DNA of 64,000 nt from Pseudonocardia thermophila (lineage in GTDB: Bacteria; Actinomycetota; Actinomycetes; Mycobacteriales; Pseudonocardiaceae), in NCBI RefSeq assembly GCF_900142365.1, contig NZ_FRAP01000014.1:1-64000 (forward strand), written 5' to 3'. Below, in pieces: positions 42,375-51,309 of the stretch (positions are counted from its first letter, which is position 1; every line of letters begins with the position of its first letter). Under the pieces are notes generated by a model. It saw only the letters and a program-made list of their open reading frames with translations, ran no database searches and was not told the origin of the DNA. The position numbers and the translations under genes are program-made.

Positions 42375-44038
42375 CCGGCAACAGTAGCCAGCGGCCGCGC
42401 GACCACCACCACGTTGTCCGCGTAGCTGCGGTGCACCGGGTCGAACTCCCCGGCGGAGGTCAGCAGGACCAGCCGGTGCGCTCCGCCGGTGACGAACACG
42501 TCGTGCGCCGGCAGCACCGGTCCGTGCTCCTGGCGGCTCTCGACGACGAACGCGAGCGACTGGCCCTCCAGGTCGCGGATCTGCACGGTCTCGCCGGGCT
42601 GCAGCTCGCGCAGCACGCCCGCCGGGGGCTCGCCGGGTTCGGCGCGGGCGACGAGCACGGTCGTGCCGTCGCTCTGCCCGGGCAGCGCGCTCGGGGTCCA
42701 CCAGCCGACGTTCACCAGCGGATCGGGCACCTCGACCCGCCCGTCCTCCTCGGCGCGGACCGACACGACCGGCAGCTCTACGCCGCGCACGGCCACCGCG
42801 GCGGGAGCCGACCAGGACCGCGGCGGCGGAGGCGGGACCGGGCTCGGGGTCACCGCGGCCGTGGGGACGGCGACCACGAGACCGGGCTCGGCCAGCGGGA
42901 CGAACGGGTAGTCCGGGCCAAGTCCGGCCGCGATGCAGACGAGGCCGAGCGCGCTGCCGGCGAACCGGTGGCCGATCCGCCGGGGCGGGGGTGCGGCCAG
43001 TTCGGGGATCGACGACCCGGGCTTCTGCTTCGCCGGCGCGGGAGCGACCGCGGCGGGCTCCGGCTTCGCGGGGTCGGCGGGTTCCGGCGCGGGTCTCGGC
43101 GCGGGTTTCGGCGCAGGTACGGGTGCCGCTGCGGGCCAGCGGGCCGTGGGGCGGGCCTGCTGCTGTGTCATCTGCTGCGTCCTCCGCGGTGGCGCCGGGG
43201 CGGGACGCGGCGCAGCCGATCCGGCCTTCTCCTGCGGCGCGGGCCGGGGACGTGCGGCCGGGCGCGGTCGAGCCGGTGCCGGTGTTGTCGGGGCCGGGCG
43301 CGCGGGTGCAGCCGTGGCAGGAGGGCCGCTCTCCTGCCGGGTCGTGGCGGGAGAGCGGCTCTCCTGCCATCCCCCGGTAGCGGCTGGTGGCAGGACGGGC
43401 AGGTCGCGGGTCTCCGCGGCTCGGTCCGGCGCGGGCGCGAGGACGGGCATCGGTCCGGTCGGAGCCGCGCGGACCGCGGCCGGCACCGGGACGGGCCGCG
43501 CCGACGACCGGGCCGGCGCGTTCGCCGCGGGCTTCGTCGCCGCCGCGGTCGCGGTCTTCGGTGCGGTCGTCGGCGCGGTCGTCGACGCGGCGTTCGTCGC
43601 CTGTTCGGCGGCCCGCCGAGCCGATGGTTCCGGCACCGGCTCCGTCGCTCGGGTCGCCGGCAGCGGCCCGGACCGCGGGGACGACCGCGGTGCGGGTGCG
43701 AACGGGCGGGCCAGCGACGGCCCCGCCGCCGGGGTCCCGGTGGCCAGCGCCGCGGCCATGAGATCGACCACCGACGCCGGGTCCGAGCCCCGCGGGTCGG
43801 ACAGCACGGCGAGCAGCTCGGCGACGGCCGCAGCGGTCGGGGTGCGCGGCCGGACGACGGGCAGTTCGCCGGTGACCGCCCAGCGCGGCACCCCCGGACC
43901 TGCGTCCGGGGCCTTCTCCGGCGCGCTCAGCGCGACCCCGATCGTCGCAGGGCGACGCGCCGGACGGACCGGGTCAGCACACCCATCTGCCACTCCCGTT
44001 CGACCACGCTGCGTAGACGGATCGCGCGGATGCGGCAC
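42371..44038 (-). CDS. Class F sortase-like protein without catalytic residues
   Basis: Up to 555 residues. About residues 1-100 are globular, 100-350 are a long Pro/Ala linker, one weak helix (FAGSALGLVCIAAGLG) follows, and the last 150 residues align with class F sortases (VSVRAEEDGRVEVPDPLVNV, RELQPGETVQI, SYADNVVVVA). The usual His segment (GHVDS) is replaced by VARAEPG, and the usual Cys segment (ITCGG-FD) by LTSAGEFD, so transpeptidase activity looks lost. GTG 43993 is an alternative start. TATGAT at 44060-44065 may be the -10. A repeat element lies inside the linker (43316-43368). Confidence 0.75.
   Translation of the reverse strand: MPHPRDPSTQRGRTGVADGCADPVRPARRPATIGVALSAPEKAPDAGPGVPRWAVTGELPVVRPRTPTAAAVAELLAVLSDPRGSDPASVVDLMAAALATGTPAAGPSLARPFAPAPRSSPRSGPLPATRATEPVPEPSARRAAEQATNAASTTAPTTAPKTATAAATKPAANAPARSSARPVPVPAAVRAAPTGPMPVLAPAPDRAAETRDLPVLPPAATGGWQESRSPATTRQESGPPATAAPARPAPTTPAPARPRPAARPRPAPQEKAGSAAPRPAPAPPRRTQQMTQQQARPTARWPAAAPVPAPKPAPRPAPEPADPAKPEPAAVAPAPAKQKPGSSIPELAAPPPRRIGHRFAGSALGLVCIAAGLGPDYPFVPLAEPGLVVAVPTAAVTPSPVPPPPPRSWSAPAAVAVRGVELPVVSVRAEEDGRVEVPDPLVNVGWWTPSALPGQSDGTTVLVARAEPGEPPAGVLRELQPGETVQIRDLEGQSLAFVVESRQEHGPVLPAHDVFVTGGAHRLVLLTSAGEFDPVHRSYADNVVVVARPLATVAG
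43316..43368. repeat. 53-bp inverted-repeat element D inside a coding sequence
   Basis: 23-bp arms around a 7-nt loop with two mismatches between arms. Each arm is also nearly self-complementary (GGCAGGAG ... CTCCTGCC). On the coding strand it gives the peptide WQESRSPATTRQESGPPATA, a tandem QES repeat in the Pro/Ala linker. Confidence 0.75.
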
Positions 44039-44099
44039 TCCGCACCCGCAGCGGGCGGGATCATATCCCCTGAACGGGGGAGTGGTGCGCGCAGACCAG

Positions 44100-44948
44100 T
44101 TACCGGCGCGGCGGCAGCTTCTTCGGCGTCGACGGGGGCGGAACGACCGGTCCGATGTCCCCGTCCAGGGCCTCGTCGAGATCGACGATCACCGGGGCGT
44201 GGTCGCTGGGTCCGGATCCCTTGCGGGCCTTGCGGTCGACCCACGCGGCGGCGACGCGCCCGGCCGGGTCGGCGCCGGCGAGGACGAGGTCGATGCGCAT
44301 GCCGAGGTCCTGGTGGAAGCGTCCGGCGCGGTAGTCCCAGTAGGTGAAGATCCGGTCGTGGTCGGGCCACTTGGCGCGCACGACGTCGATGAGCCCCAGC
44401 CCGACGAGCTCGGCGAGCGCGGCCCGTTCCGGCGGGGTCACGTGGGTGGACTCGGTGAACACGGCCGGGTCCCACACGTCGACGTCGGTCGGGGCGATGT
44501 TCATGTCGCCCGCGATCACCGTGGTGGCCGGGTCGGTGACGGAGTCGCGCAGTGCGGCGAGCCACTCCAGCTTGTACGCGTAGTGGGGATCGTCCGGGGT
44601 GCGCCCGTTGGGCACGTACACCGAGGTGACCCGCAGCCCACCGCAGGTCGCGGTGACCGCGCGGGCCTCCAGCACGTCGCCGAACGTGGGCGCGCCGGGC
44701 AGCTGCCGCTCGACGTCGTCGAGCCCGACCCGGGACAGGATCGCCACCCCGTTCCACCGGCCCTCACCGACGTGCGCGAACTCGTAGCCGCGTTCAGCGA
44801 GGGGCACGGCGAGGGCGTCGGCGAACGCCTCGTCGGAGAGCTTGGTCTCCTGCAGGCACACGATGTCGGGGTTGCGCTCGTCCAGCCACGGGAGCAGGCG
44901 CGGCAGCCGGACGAGCGCCGAGTTGACGTTCCAGGTCGCGAGGCGCAC
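44100..44948 (-). CDS. xth: Exodeoxyribonuclease III
   Basis: 282 residues of the AP-endonuclease family. Catalytic motifs: [61 protein letters not shown], and [15 protein letters not shown]. It repairs abasic sites and degrades DNA 3' ends. GTG 44948 or 44954 fits the family N-terminus; the longer frame to 45062 overlaps the upstream membrane-protein gene. It follows that gene by 10 bp. Confidence 0.95.
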   Translation of the reverse strand: MRLATWNVNSALVRLPRLLPWLDERNPDIVCLQETKLSDEAFADALAVPLAERGYEFAHVGEGRWNGVAILSRVGLDDVERQLPGAPTFGDVLEARAVTATCGGLRVTSVYVPNGRTPDDPHYAYKLEWLAALRDSVTDPATTVIAGDMNIAPTDVDVWDPAVFTESTHVTPPERAALAELVGLGLIDVVRAKWPDHDRIFTYWDYRAGRFHQDLGMRIDLVLAGADPAGRVAAAWVDRKARKGSGPSDHAPVIVDLDEALDGDIGPVVPPPSTPKKLPPRR

Positions 44949-44958
44949 GACTGGCACG

Positions 44959-45939
44959 CTACGGGTCGCGCCGCAGCGGACGGCGGGTGGGCCGCAGCCA
45001 CAGGACCGCGCCGAGCAGCAGGCCGACGAGGGTGGCCGCGAGGAGCACCCACGTGCCGGCACCCAGCGTCGTGGCGATGCCGATGTCGGCCGTCGACTGG
45101 GCCTCGACGAGCGCGAGCCAGCCCGTCCACGTGGCCCCGAGCACCCCGGCGAGCCCGGCGGCGCCCAGGGTGAGCAGCGGCGCGGCCCGCTCGGCGCCGT
45201 GCATGTCGAGCACGAGCAGCGACCCGAGCAGCAGCACCGCCGCCGCGATCACCAGCGGGACGCCGACGAGCGGCACGGCCTGGCCGGCCCCGGCCGGCCC
45301 GCTCGCCACGACGAACCCCCAGCCGGTGGCGTACCCGATCGAGTGCGGCGGACCCGCGACCGTCGTGACGGTGATCGCCAGCAGGCTCGCCGCGACGGCG
45401 AGCCCGGCCGCGAGCACCCCGGCGAGCGCGGCGAGCGGGCGGGAGCCGCCGGGCGGCCCGTCGGGGCGCCCGAACGCGCGGACGGCGAGCGCGGCGGCGC
45501 CGAGCGCGAGGACGGCGGCCCCGCCGAGCACCCACGCGCCGATCCCGGCCGTGTCGACGATCCGCAGGTCCGGGAAGGTCGCGCGCAGCTGCTGCGCGTT
45601 GTGCGCGGCGGCGGCCGACGCGAGCCGGACCGTCACGACGAGCCCGGCGAGCAACCCCGCCCCCGCGCTCACGGCGGCGAGTGCAGGCCGGCGGGCGCGC
45701 CGCACCAGCTGCACCGTGGCCGCGGCCAGCACGGCGGCGGCGATCGTGAAGGCGATCCCGGTGGCGGCCCCACCGGTCCAGGCGTTCGTCCAGCGCTGCC
45801 CGTCGCCGGACGTGTCGAGCGGCAGCACGCTGCCGACGACCGTGGCCACCGTCGCCGCACCGGCGAGGACGGCGGCCGTCGCGCGAGTGGGGCGCGTGGT
45901 CGCAGCCCCGTGCGTCGAGCCGGAAACCGTGTTCGTCAT
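44959..45939 (-). CDS. Multi-pass membrane protein, unknown function
   Basis: 326 residues with about eight hydrophobic helices ([50 protein letters not shown], and others), an outer loop after helix 1 ([15 protein letters not shown]) and a short basic tail. No family recognised. It precedes xth by 10 bp on the same strand and is divergent from xylA, with a 112-bp spacer between them. Confidence 0.7.
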   Translation of the reverse strand: MTNTVSGSTHGAATTRPTRATAAVLAGAATVATVVGSVLPLDTSGDGQRWTNAWTGGAATGIAFTIAAAVLAAATVQLVRRARRPALAAVSAGAGLLAGLVVTVRLASAAAAHNAQQLRATFPDLRIVDTAGIGAWVLGGAAVLALGAAALAVRAFGRPDGPPGGSRPLAALAGVLAAGLAVAASLLAITVTTVAGPPHSIGYATGWGFVVASGPAGAGQAVPLVGVPLVIAAAVLLLGSLLVLDMHGAERAAPLLTLGAAGLAGVLGATWTGWLALVEAQSTADIGIATTLGAGTWVLLAATLVGLLLGAVLWLRPTRRPLRRDP

Positions 45940-46051
45940 CGTTCCCGTCGACGGATCCGCCCCGTCTGAACCGTTCCCCCCTGCATGTGGCGCACGCTAC
46001 CGTGGAGCAATTAGTACGAACATCGAACAAACCTCGGACGAAGGAGTCGCG

Positions 46052-47212
46052 ATGGCCACGGCACCCACTCCCGACGATCGGTTCAGCTTCGGCCTCTGGA
46101 CGGTCGGCTGGCCCGCCCGCGACCCGTTCGGCGAGGCGACCCGGCCACCGCTCGACCCGGTCGAGGCGGTGCACCGGCTCGCTGATCTCGGCGCCTACGG
46201 CATCACGTTCCACGACGACGACCTACTGCCCCCGGGCATCGACCGAGCCGCCGTGCTCGCCCGGTTCCGCGCCGCGCTGGACGCGACCGGGCTCGTCGTG
46301 CCGATGATGACGACGAACCTGTTCACCCATCCGGTGTTCAAGGACGGCGCGTTCACCTCGAACGACCGCGGGGTGCGCCGCTACGCGATCCGCAAGACCG
46401 TCCGGAACCTGGACCTCGCCGCCGAGCTGGGCGCGTCGACCTACGTGTTCTGGGGCGGCCGGGAGGGCGCGGAGGTCGACTCCGGCAAGGACATCGCCGC
46501 CGCGCTGGACCGCTACCGCGAGGCCATCGACACGCTCGCCGCGTACGTCAAGGAGCAGGGCTACCGCATCCGGTTCGCGCTCGAGCCCAAGCCGAACGAG
46601 CCGCGCGGGGACATCCTGCTGCCGACCGTCGGGCACGCGCTCGCGTTCATCGCGACCCTGGAGCACGGCGACATCGTGGGCGTGAACCCCGAGGTCGGCC
46701 ACGAGCAGATGGCCGGGCTGAACTACACCGCCGGGATCGCGCAGGCGCTGTGGGCGGGTAAGCTCTTCCACGTCGACCTGAACGGGCAGCGCGGCATCAA
46801 GTACGACCAGGACCTGGTGTTCGGCCACGGCGACCTGCTCTCCGCGTTCGCCACCGTCGACCTGCTGGAGAACGGCGGCTACGACGGGCCGCGGCACTTC
46901 GACTACAAACCGCTGCGCACCGAGGACATCGACGGGGTGTGGGCGTCGGCCGCGGCGAACATGCGCACGTACCTGCTGCTCAAGGAGCGGGTGGCGGCGT
47001 TCCGGGCCGATCCCGAGGTGGCCGAGGCGATGGCCGTGGCCGGGGTGGGCGAGCTGGCCCGGCCCACGCTGGGCCCCGGCGAGACGCTCGCGGACCTGCT
47101 CGCCGACCGCTCGACGTTCGAGGACTACGACCCGGACGAGGCGGGCGAGCGCGGCTACGGCTACGTGCGGCTCAACCAGCTCGCGGTGGAGCACCTCATG
47201 GGGGCGCGGTGA
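46052..47212 (+). CDS. xylA: Xylose isomerase
   Basis: 386 residues, class I length as in Streptomyces. Active site ITFHDDD with His54 and Asp57, metal and substrate residues in [39 protein letters not shown] and HFDYKP. It converts D-xylose to D-xylulose. ATG 46052 follows GAAGGAG at 46040-46046. The upstream spacer holds two GAACA direct repeats (near 46018-46030) that may be part of an operator. First gene of xylA-xylB-ROK, joined by two GTGA overlaps. Confidence 0.97.
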   Translation: MATAPTPDDRFSFGLWTVGWPARDPFGEATRPPLDPVEAVHRLADLGAYGITFHDDDLLPPGIDRAAVLARFRAALDATGLVVPMMTTNLFTHPVFKDGAFTSNDRGVRRYAIRKTVRNLDLAAELGASTYVFWGGREGAEVDSGKDIAAALDRYREAIDTLAAYVKEQGYRIRFALEPKPNEPRGDILLPTVGHALAFIATLEHGDIVGVNPEVGHEQMAGLNYTAGIAQALWAGKLFHVDLNGQRGIKYDQDLVFGHGDLLSAFATVDLLENGGYDGPRHFDYKPLRTEDIDGVWASAAANMRTYLLLKERVAAFRADPEVAEAMAVAGVGELARPTLGPGETLADLLADRSTFEDYDPDEAGERGYGYVRLNQLAVEHLMGAR

Positions 47213-48639
47213 CGGAGCTCGTGACCGCACCATCGGCCCGGCCGCTCGTGGCGGGCGTCGACTCGTCGACGCAGTCCTGCACGGTCGTGGTGCGCAATGC
47301 CGAGACCGGCGCTCTGGTGCGCTGCGGGCGGGCGCCGCACCCGCCGGGCACGGAGGTGGACCCGGCGGCCTGGTGGGCCGCGCTGCAGTCCGCGATCGCG
47401 GCCGCGGGCGGGCTCGCCGACGTGGCCGCGATCGCCGTCGCCGCCCAGCAGCACGGCATGGTGTGCCTCGACGCCGACGGCGAGGTGGTGCGCCCGGCGC
47501 TGCTGTGGAACGACACCCGCTCGGCGGAGGAGACCGCCCAGCTGGTCGAGGAGTACGGCGCCCAGGCCTGGGCCGAGGCGACCGGCAGCCTGCCGGTGCC
47601 GTCGTTCACGGTGACGAAGCTGCGCTGGCTGGCCGTGCACGAGCCGGAGAACGCGGCCCGCACGGCGGCGGTCTGCCTGCCGCACGACTGGCTGACCTGG
47701 AAGCTGCGCGGCACCGGCTCGCTCGACGACCTGGTGACCGACCGCGGCGACGCGTCCGGCACCGGCTACTTCTCCCCCACCACGGGCGCGTACCTGCCGG
47801 AGCTGCTGAGGCTGGGGCTCGGCCGCTCGGACGTCGTGCTGCCGCGAGTGCTCGCACCGGGCGAGGCCGCGGGCACCACGCCGTCCGGCGTCGTGCTGGG
47901 CCCGGGCACCGGCGACAACGCGGGCGCCGCGCTCGGGCTCGGCGCCGGTCCGGGTGATGTGGTGGTGTCGCTGGGCACCTCGGGCGTCGTGTCGGCGGTG
48001 AGCACCGTGGCGACCGCGGACCCGACCGGGATCATCGCCGGGTTCGCGTCGGCGACCGGGGAGTACCTGCCGCTGGTGTGCACGCTGAACGCCGCCCGGG
48101 TGCTCGACGCGGCGTGCGCGCTGCTCGGCGTCGACCACGCCGAGCTGGCCCGGCTGGCGCTGGCCGCCCCGGCGGGCGCGGACGGGCTGGTGCTCGTGCC
48201 GTACCTCGAGGGCGAACGGACGCCGAACCGGCCCGACGCGACCGGGGCGCTGCACGGCCTCACGCTGGCCACGTCGACACCGCAGCACCTGGCGCGGGCG
48301 TACGTCGAGGGGCTGCTGAGCGGGCTGGCCGATGCGCTCGACGCGCTGGTGGCCGCGGACGTGCCGGTGGAGCGGGTCTTCCTGGTGGGTGGCGGCGCCC
48401 GGTCGGACGCGGTCGCCGCGATCGCCCCGGCGGTGTTCGGCACCCCGGTGCTGCGGCCGACGCCCGGCGAGTACGTGGCCGACGGCGCCGCGAAGCAGGC
48501 CGCGTGGGTGCTCACCGGCGCCGACGGCCCGCCGGAGTGGCCGGCCGCGGACACCGAGCTGTTCACCGCGGAGCCCACCCCGGCTGTGCGGGAGCGGTAC
48601 GCGGCGGTCCGCGACCTGACCGCGCGCCGGCTGCGGTGA
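47209..48639 (+). CDS. xylB: Xylulokinase
   Basis: 476 residues, FGGY kinase. ATP and sugar motifs: [81 protein letters not shown]. The catalytic Asp is in the GTGDNAG segment. It phosphorylates xylulose to xylulose-5-phosphate. The start GTG 47209 overlaps the xylA stop (GTGA). Confidence 0.96.
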   Translation: MTELVTAPSARPLVAGVDSSTQSCTVVVRNAETGALVRCGRAPHPPGTEVDPAAWWAALQSAIAAAGGLADVAAIAVAAQQHGMVCLDADGEVVRPALLWNDTRSAEETAQLVEEYGAQAWAEATGSLPVPSFTVTKLRWLAVHEPENAARTAAVCLPHDWLTWKLRGTGSLDDLVTDRGDASGTGYFSPTTGAYLPELLRLGLGRSDVVLPRVLAPGEAAGTTPSGVVLGPGTGDNAGAALGLGAGPGDVVVSLGTSGVVSAVSTVATADPTGIIAGFASATGEYLPLVCTLNAARVLDAACALLGVDHAELARLALAAPAGADGLVLVPYLEGERTPNRPDATGALHGLTLATSTPQHLARAYVEGLLSGLADALDALVAADVPVERVFLVGGGARSDAVAAIAPAVFGTPVLRPTPGEYVADGAAKQAAWVLTGADGPPEWPAADTELFTAEPTPAVRERYAAVRDLTARRLR

Positions 48640-49682
48640 TCGCCCCGGCAGGGCACCGCACGGTCCGCCGGCACAACCTGGCGCTCGTGCTGGGCTGCGT
48701 CGCGGAGGCGGAGCCGCTGTCCCGGGCGCGGGTGGCGGAGCGGACCGGGCTCACCCGCGGCACTGTGTCGTCGCTGGTGGACGAGCTGATCACGGCCGGG
48801 CTGGTGACCGAGCTGGCGGCTGAACGCGGCGGGCCCGGCCGGCCCGCCGCGCCGCTGCAGCTCAACCGCAACGGGCCGGCGGGGCTGGGACTGGAGCTGG
48901 GTGTGGACCGGCTGGGGGCGTGCGTCGTCGACCTGACCGGAGCGGTGCGCGCGCAGCGGATCGTGCCGTCGGAGCACGTCGACGCCGACCCGGAGGGCGT
49001 GCTCGACGCGCTGGCCGAGCTGGCCGCGGCGGTGCGGGCGGAGGCGGCGCTGCCGATCGCGGGTGCCCACCTGGCCGTGCCCGGCATCGTCGGGGAGAGC
49101 GCGATCGTGCGGCTGCCCAACCTGTCGCGGTGGGCCGGGGTGGACGCGGCCGGTGGGCTGGCCGCGCGGCTGGGTTGCGCGACGGGGATCGCGAACGAGG
49201 CCGACCTCGCCGCGCTCGCCGAGCTGTGGTTCGGCCGGACGCCGGCGGACTTCCTCTACGCCTCGATCGGGATCGGCATCGGCGCGGGTGTGGTCATCGG
49301 CGGCGAACTGTTTCGCGGGCCGGGCGGACGGGCGGGCGAGCTCGGGCACATGGTCGTCGAGCCGGGCGGGCCGCCGTGCCGGTGCGGAGGTCGCGGCTGC
49401 CTGGAGCGGCTGGTCGATCTGCGCGACCTCGACCGGTCGGCGCGGGCCCTGGGCGCCGCGCTGACCGGCGCGGTCGCGCTGCTCGACGTGCGCACGATCG
49501 TGCTGGGCGGGCTCGACCCGGCCGTGGCCGAACCGCTGCGGGCCGCGGTCGCCGCGGAGCTGGCGGAGCTCGATCCCCCGGTCACGGTCACGGTGAGCGA
49601 CCCGGGTGCGGGCGGTGCGCTGCGCGGGGCGGCCGCGACGGTCGTGCGAGCGGTGATCAGGAGCCCGGACGGGGGTCGCTGA
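48636..49682 (+). CDS. ROK-family transcriptional regulator (XylR type), shortened
   Basis: 348 residues, shorter than the usual 380-400. N-terminal winged HTH ([40 protein letters not shown]), ROK sugar domain ([48 protein letters not shown]) and the zinc motif [10 protein letters not shown]. Between [12 protein letters not shown] and [18 protein letters not shown] the usual 40 or so residues are missing. Likely represses xylAB in the absence of xylose. GTG 48636 overlaps the xylB stop. Confidence 0.88.
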   Translation: MIAPAGHRTVRRHNLALVLGCVAEAEPLSRARVAERTGLTRGTVSSLVDELITAGLVTELAAERGGPGRPAAPLQLNRNGPAGLGLELGVDRLGACVVDLTGAVRAQRIVPSEHVDADPEGVLDALAELAAAVRAEAALPIAGAHLAVPGIVGESAIVRLPNLSRWAGVDAAGGLAARLGCATGIANEADLAALAELWFGRTPADFLYASIGIGIGAGVVIGGELFRGPGGRAGELGHMVVEPGGPPCRCGGRGCLERLVDLRDLDRSARALGAALTGAVALLDVRTIVLGGLDPAVAEPLRAAVAAELAELDPPVTVTVSDPGAGGALRGAAATVVRAVIRSPDGGR

Positions 49683-49712
49683 CCTGGCGCGTCGGGGGTG
49701 GCTGGATGATCT

Positions 49713-49764
49713 TGCAGGAAATCACTTTCCTGCCGCTTCCTGGCGAGGAAGTGGCGTTCCTGCA
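49713..49764. repeat. 52-bp imperfect inverted-repeat element E
   Basis: TGCAGGAAATCACTTTCCTG at the left and AGGAAGTGGCGTTCCTGCA at the right pair imperfectly; each arm is itself palindromic (GCAGGAA ... TTCCTGC). GGGGGTGGC at 49695-49703 and GCCACCCCC at 49778-49786 add an outer stem. It lies between the ROK gene and the convergent DUF5666 gene and may also be a terminator. Confidence 0.7.
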
Positions 49765-49794
49765 CCTCGCCCACCTGCCACCCCCACGGAGCAC

Positions 49795-50538
49795 TCAGGC
49801 CCTGGGCAGAACCGTGATCGTCGTCGCGGTGATGGTGGTGCCGGACGCGGCGCCGCTGATCGCGACGACGTCCCCGACGGCCGGCTTCGGGCTCACCGAG
49901 CCCGTGTTGACGGTGGCGACGAGCCCGTTCGCCGTCGTGACGGTCGCGGTGTCGCCGTTCACCGCGGTCACCGTGCCGACGAACCGGGTCTGCGGCACCC
50001 AGATCGAGACCGCGGTGGCGGAGTCGCCGCTGCCGTCGACGACGACCACGACCCGCTGGCCGGGCTTCACGTCGGACACCGAGCGTCCGCCGGGGCCGGC
50101 GACCCGGGTGCGGTCGTCGGTGCGCAGGGTGCGTGGCGCAGCACCGTCGGGCGTGACGACGAGCGTGCCGTCCCCGACGGAGTCGACGGTGCCCAGCACC
50201 AGCGGCCCGCGGGTGCCGAAGGAGATCCCCGGACCGCGGCCCGGGCCGCGGTCGAGCTCGCGGTCGGGGCCGGACCAGCGGTCGGGCCGGCCGGGCGGGG
50301 TGTCGACCCACGGCGGCCCGTCCCAGGGTTCGCGGGCGTCGAGGTGGATCACGCCGGGAGCGTCGGTGTGCGCGGGCCGGGAGAACAGCAGCGCGCCGGC
50401 GACCCCGCCGACGACGAACAGGGCCAGCCCGCCGAGCGCGAGCAGCACGAGCGAGCGGGTGGGCCGCCGGCGCCGCTTCGGAGGCGGCGGCGGGTGCTCG
50501 GCGGGAGCGGGGGTGGTGGGCGGCTCCGTAGTGCTCAT
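49795..50538 (-). CDS. Membrane-anchored DUF5666-domain protein
   Basis: 247 residues. A short Pro/basic cytoplasmic tail (EHPPPPPKRRRRPTRS), one membrane helix (LVLLALGGLALFVVGGVAGA), then an outer region with DUF5666 beta repeats (GTVDSVGDGTLVVTPDG, FVGTVTAVNGDTATVTTANG, VGDVVAISG). ATG 50538 is used, with TTG 50547 possible. Divergent from a response regulator, with paired direct repeats between them, so it is a likely target of that system. Function unknown. Confidence 0.75.
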   Translation of the reverse strand: MSTTEPPTTPAPAEHPPPPPKRRRRPTRSLVLLALGGLALFVVGGVAGALLFSRPAHTDAPGVIHLDAREPWDGPPWVDTPPGRPDRWSGPDRELDRGPGRGPGISFGTRGPLVLGTVDSVGDGTLVVTPDGAAPRTLRTDDRTRVAGPGGRSVSDVKPGQRVVVVVDGSGDSATAVSIWVPQTRFVGTVTAVNGDTATVTTANGLVATVNTGSVSPKPAVGDVVAISGAASGTTITATTITVLPRA

Positions 50539-50561
50539 GCCCTCCAATCTCGGAGCGGTTC

Positions 50562-50606
50562 CTGAACGGACCCTGAAGGCGCAGGGACTCTTCAGCTGAT
50601 CTTCAG
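50562..50606. promoter_or_regulatory. Candidate response-regulator operator (four half-sites)
   Basis: CTGAAC at 50562 and CTGAAG at 50573 are direct repeats 11 bp apart. CTTCAG at 50590 and 50601 is the reverse complement, also 11 bp apart. An 11-bp period is the usual spacing for OmpR/PhoB-type dimers. The array sits between both start codons. Confidence 0.6.
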
Positions 50607-50639
50607 CTTCGGCCGCGAAAGCGCGCCGACAATGGCGGC

Positions 50640-51305
50640 ATGGACGCGCGGGTGCTGGTGGTGGAGGACGCGGAGGCGATCCGCACCGCCGTCGTCGCCG
50701 GCCTCAGCGCGGCCGGCTACGGGGCCGCCGGGCGCCCGGACGGGCGCACCCTCGAGGACGACCTGGTGGCGTTCCGGCCCGATCTCGTCGTGCTCGACGT
50801 GATGCTGCCCGGCCGGGACGGGTTCGCGCTGCTCGACGTGGTGCGCCGCACCAGCGGCGCGGGCGTGGTGATGCTGACGGCGCGGGACGCCGTCGACGAC
50901 CGGTTGCGCGGCCTGCACGGCGGCGCCGACGACTACGTGGTCAAGCCGTTCGTGCTCGCCGAGCTGGTGGCGCGGGTGACCGCGGTGCTGCGGCGCATGG
51001 GCCGCACCCCGTCGACCGTCGAGATCGGGGACCTGCTGATCGACGCGGCCGCCGGCGAGGTGCGCCGCCGCGGCGCACCGGTCGAGCTGACCGCGACCGA
51101 GCTGAAGCTGCTGGAGTACCTGGCGGCGCAGCGCGGCCGGGTGGTGAGCAAGGGCCAGATCCTCACCGGCGTGTGGGGCTACACCGACTACGACCCGAAC
51201 CTGGTGGAGGTGCACGTGTCGGCGCTGCGCCGCAAGCTGGGCGAGCCGCGGCTGCTGCACACCGTGCGCGGCCTCGGGTACGTGCTGCGGGCCGACCAGA
51301 CGTGA
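50640..51305 (+). CDS. OmpR/PhoB-family response regulator
   Basis: 221 residues. Receiver domain with acidic pocket VVEDAE (Glu9, Asp10), phosphorylation Asp53 in LVVLDVMLPG, Thr in MLTARDA and Lys in DDYVVKPF. The C-terminal winged helix includes VELTATELKLLEYLAAQRGR and VHVSALRRKLGEPRLLHTVR. Start ATG 50640. The sensor kinase gene starts 4-16 bp downstream, so they form a two-component operon. Possible self-regulation through the half-site array upstream. Confidence 0.95.
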   Translation: MDARVLVVEDAEAIRTAVVAGLSAAGYGAAGRPDGRTLEDDLVAFRPDLVVLDVMLPGRDGFALLDVVRRTSGAGVVMLTARDAVDDRLRGLHGGADDYVVKPFVLAELVARVTAVLRRMGRTPSTVEIGDLLIDAAAGEVRRRGAPVELTATELKLLEYLAAQRGRVVSKGQILTGVWGYTDYDPNLVEVHVSALRRKLGEPRLLHTVRGLGYVLRADQT

Positions 51306-51309
51306 TGAG

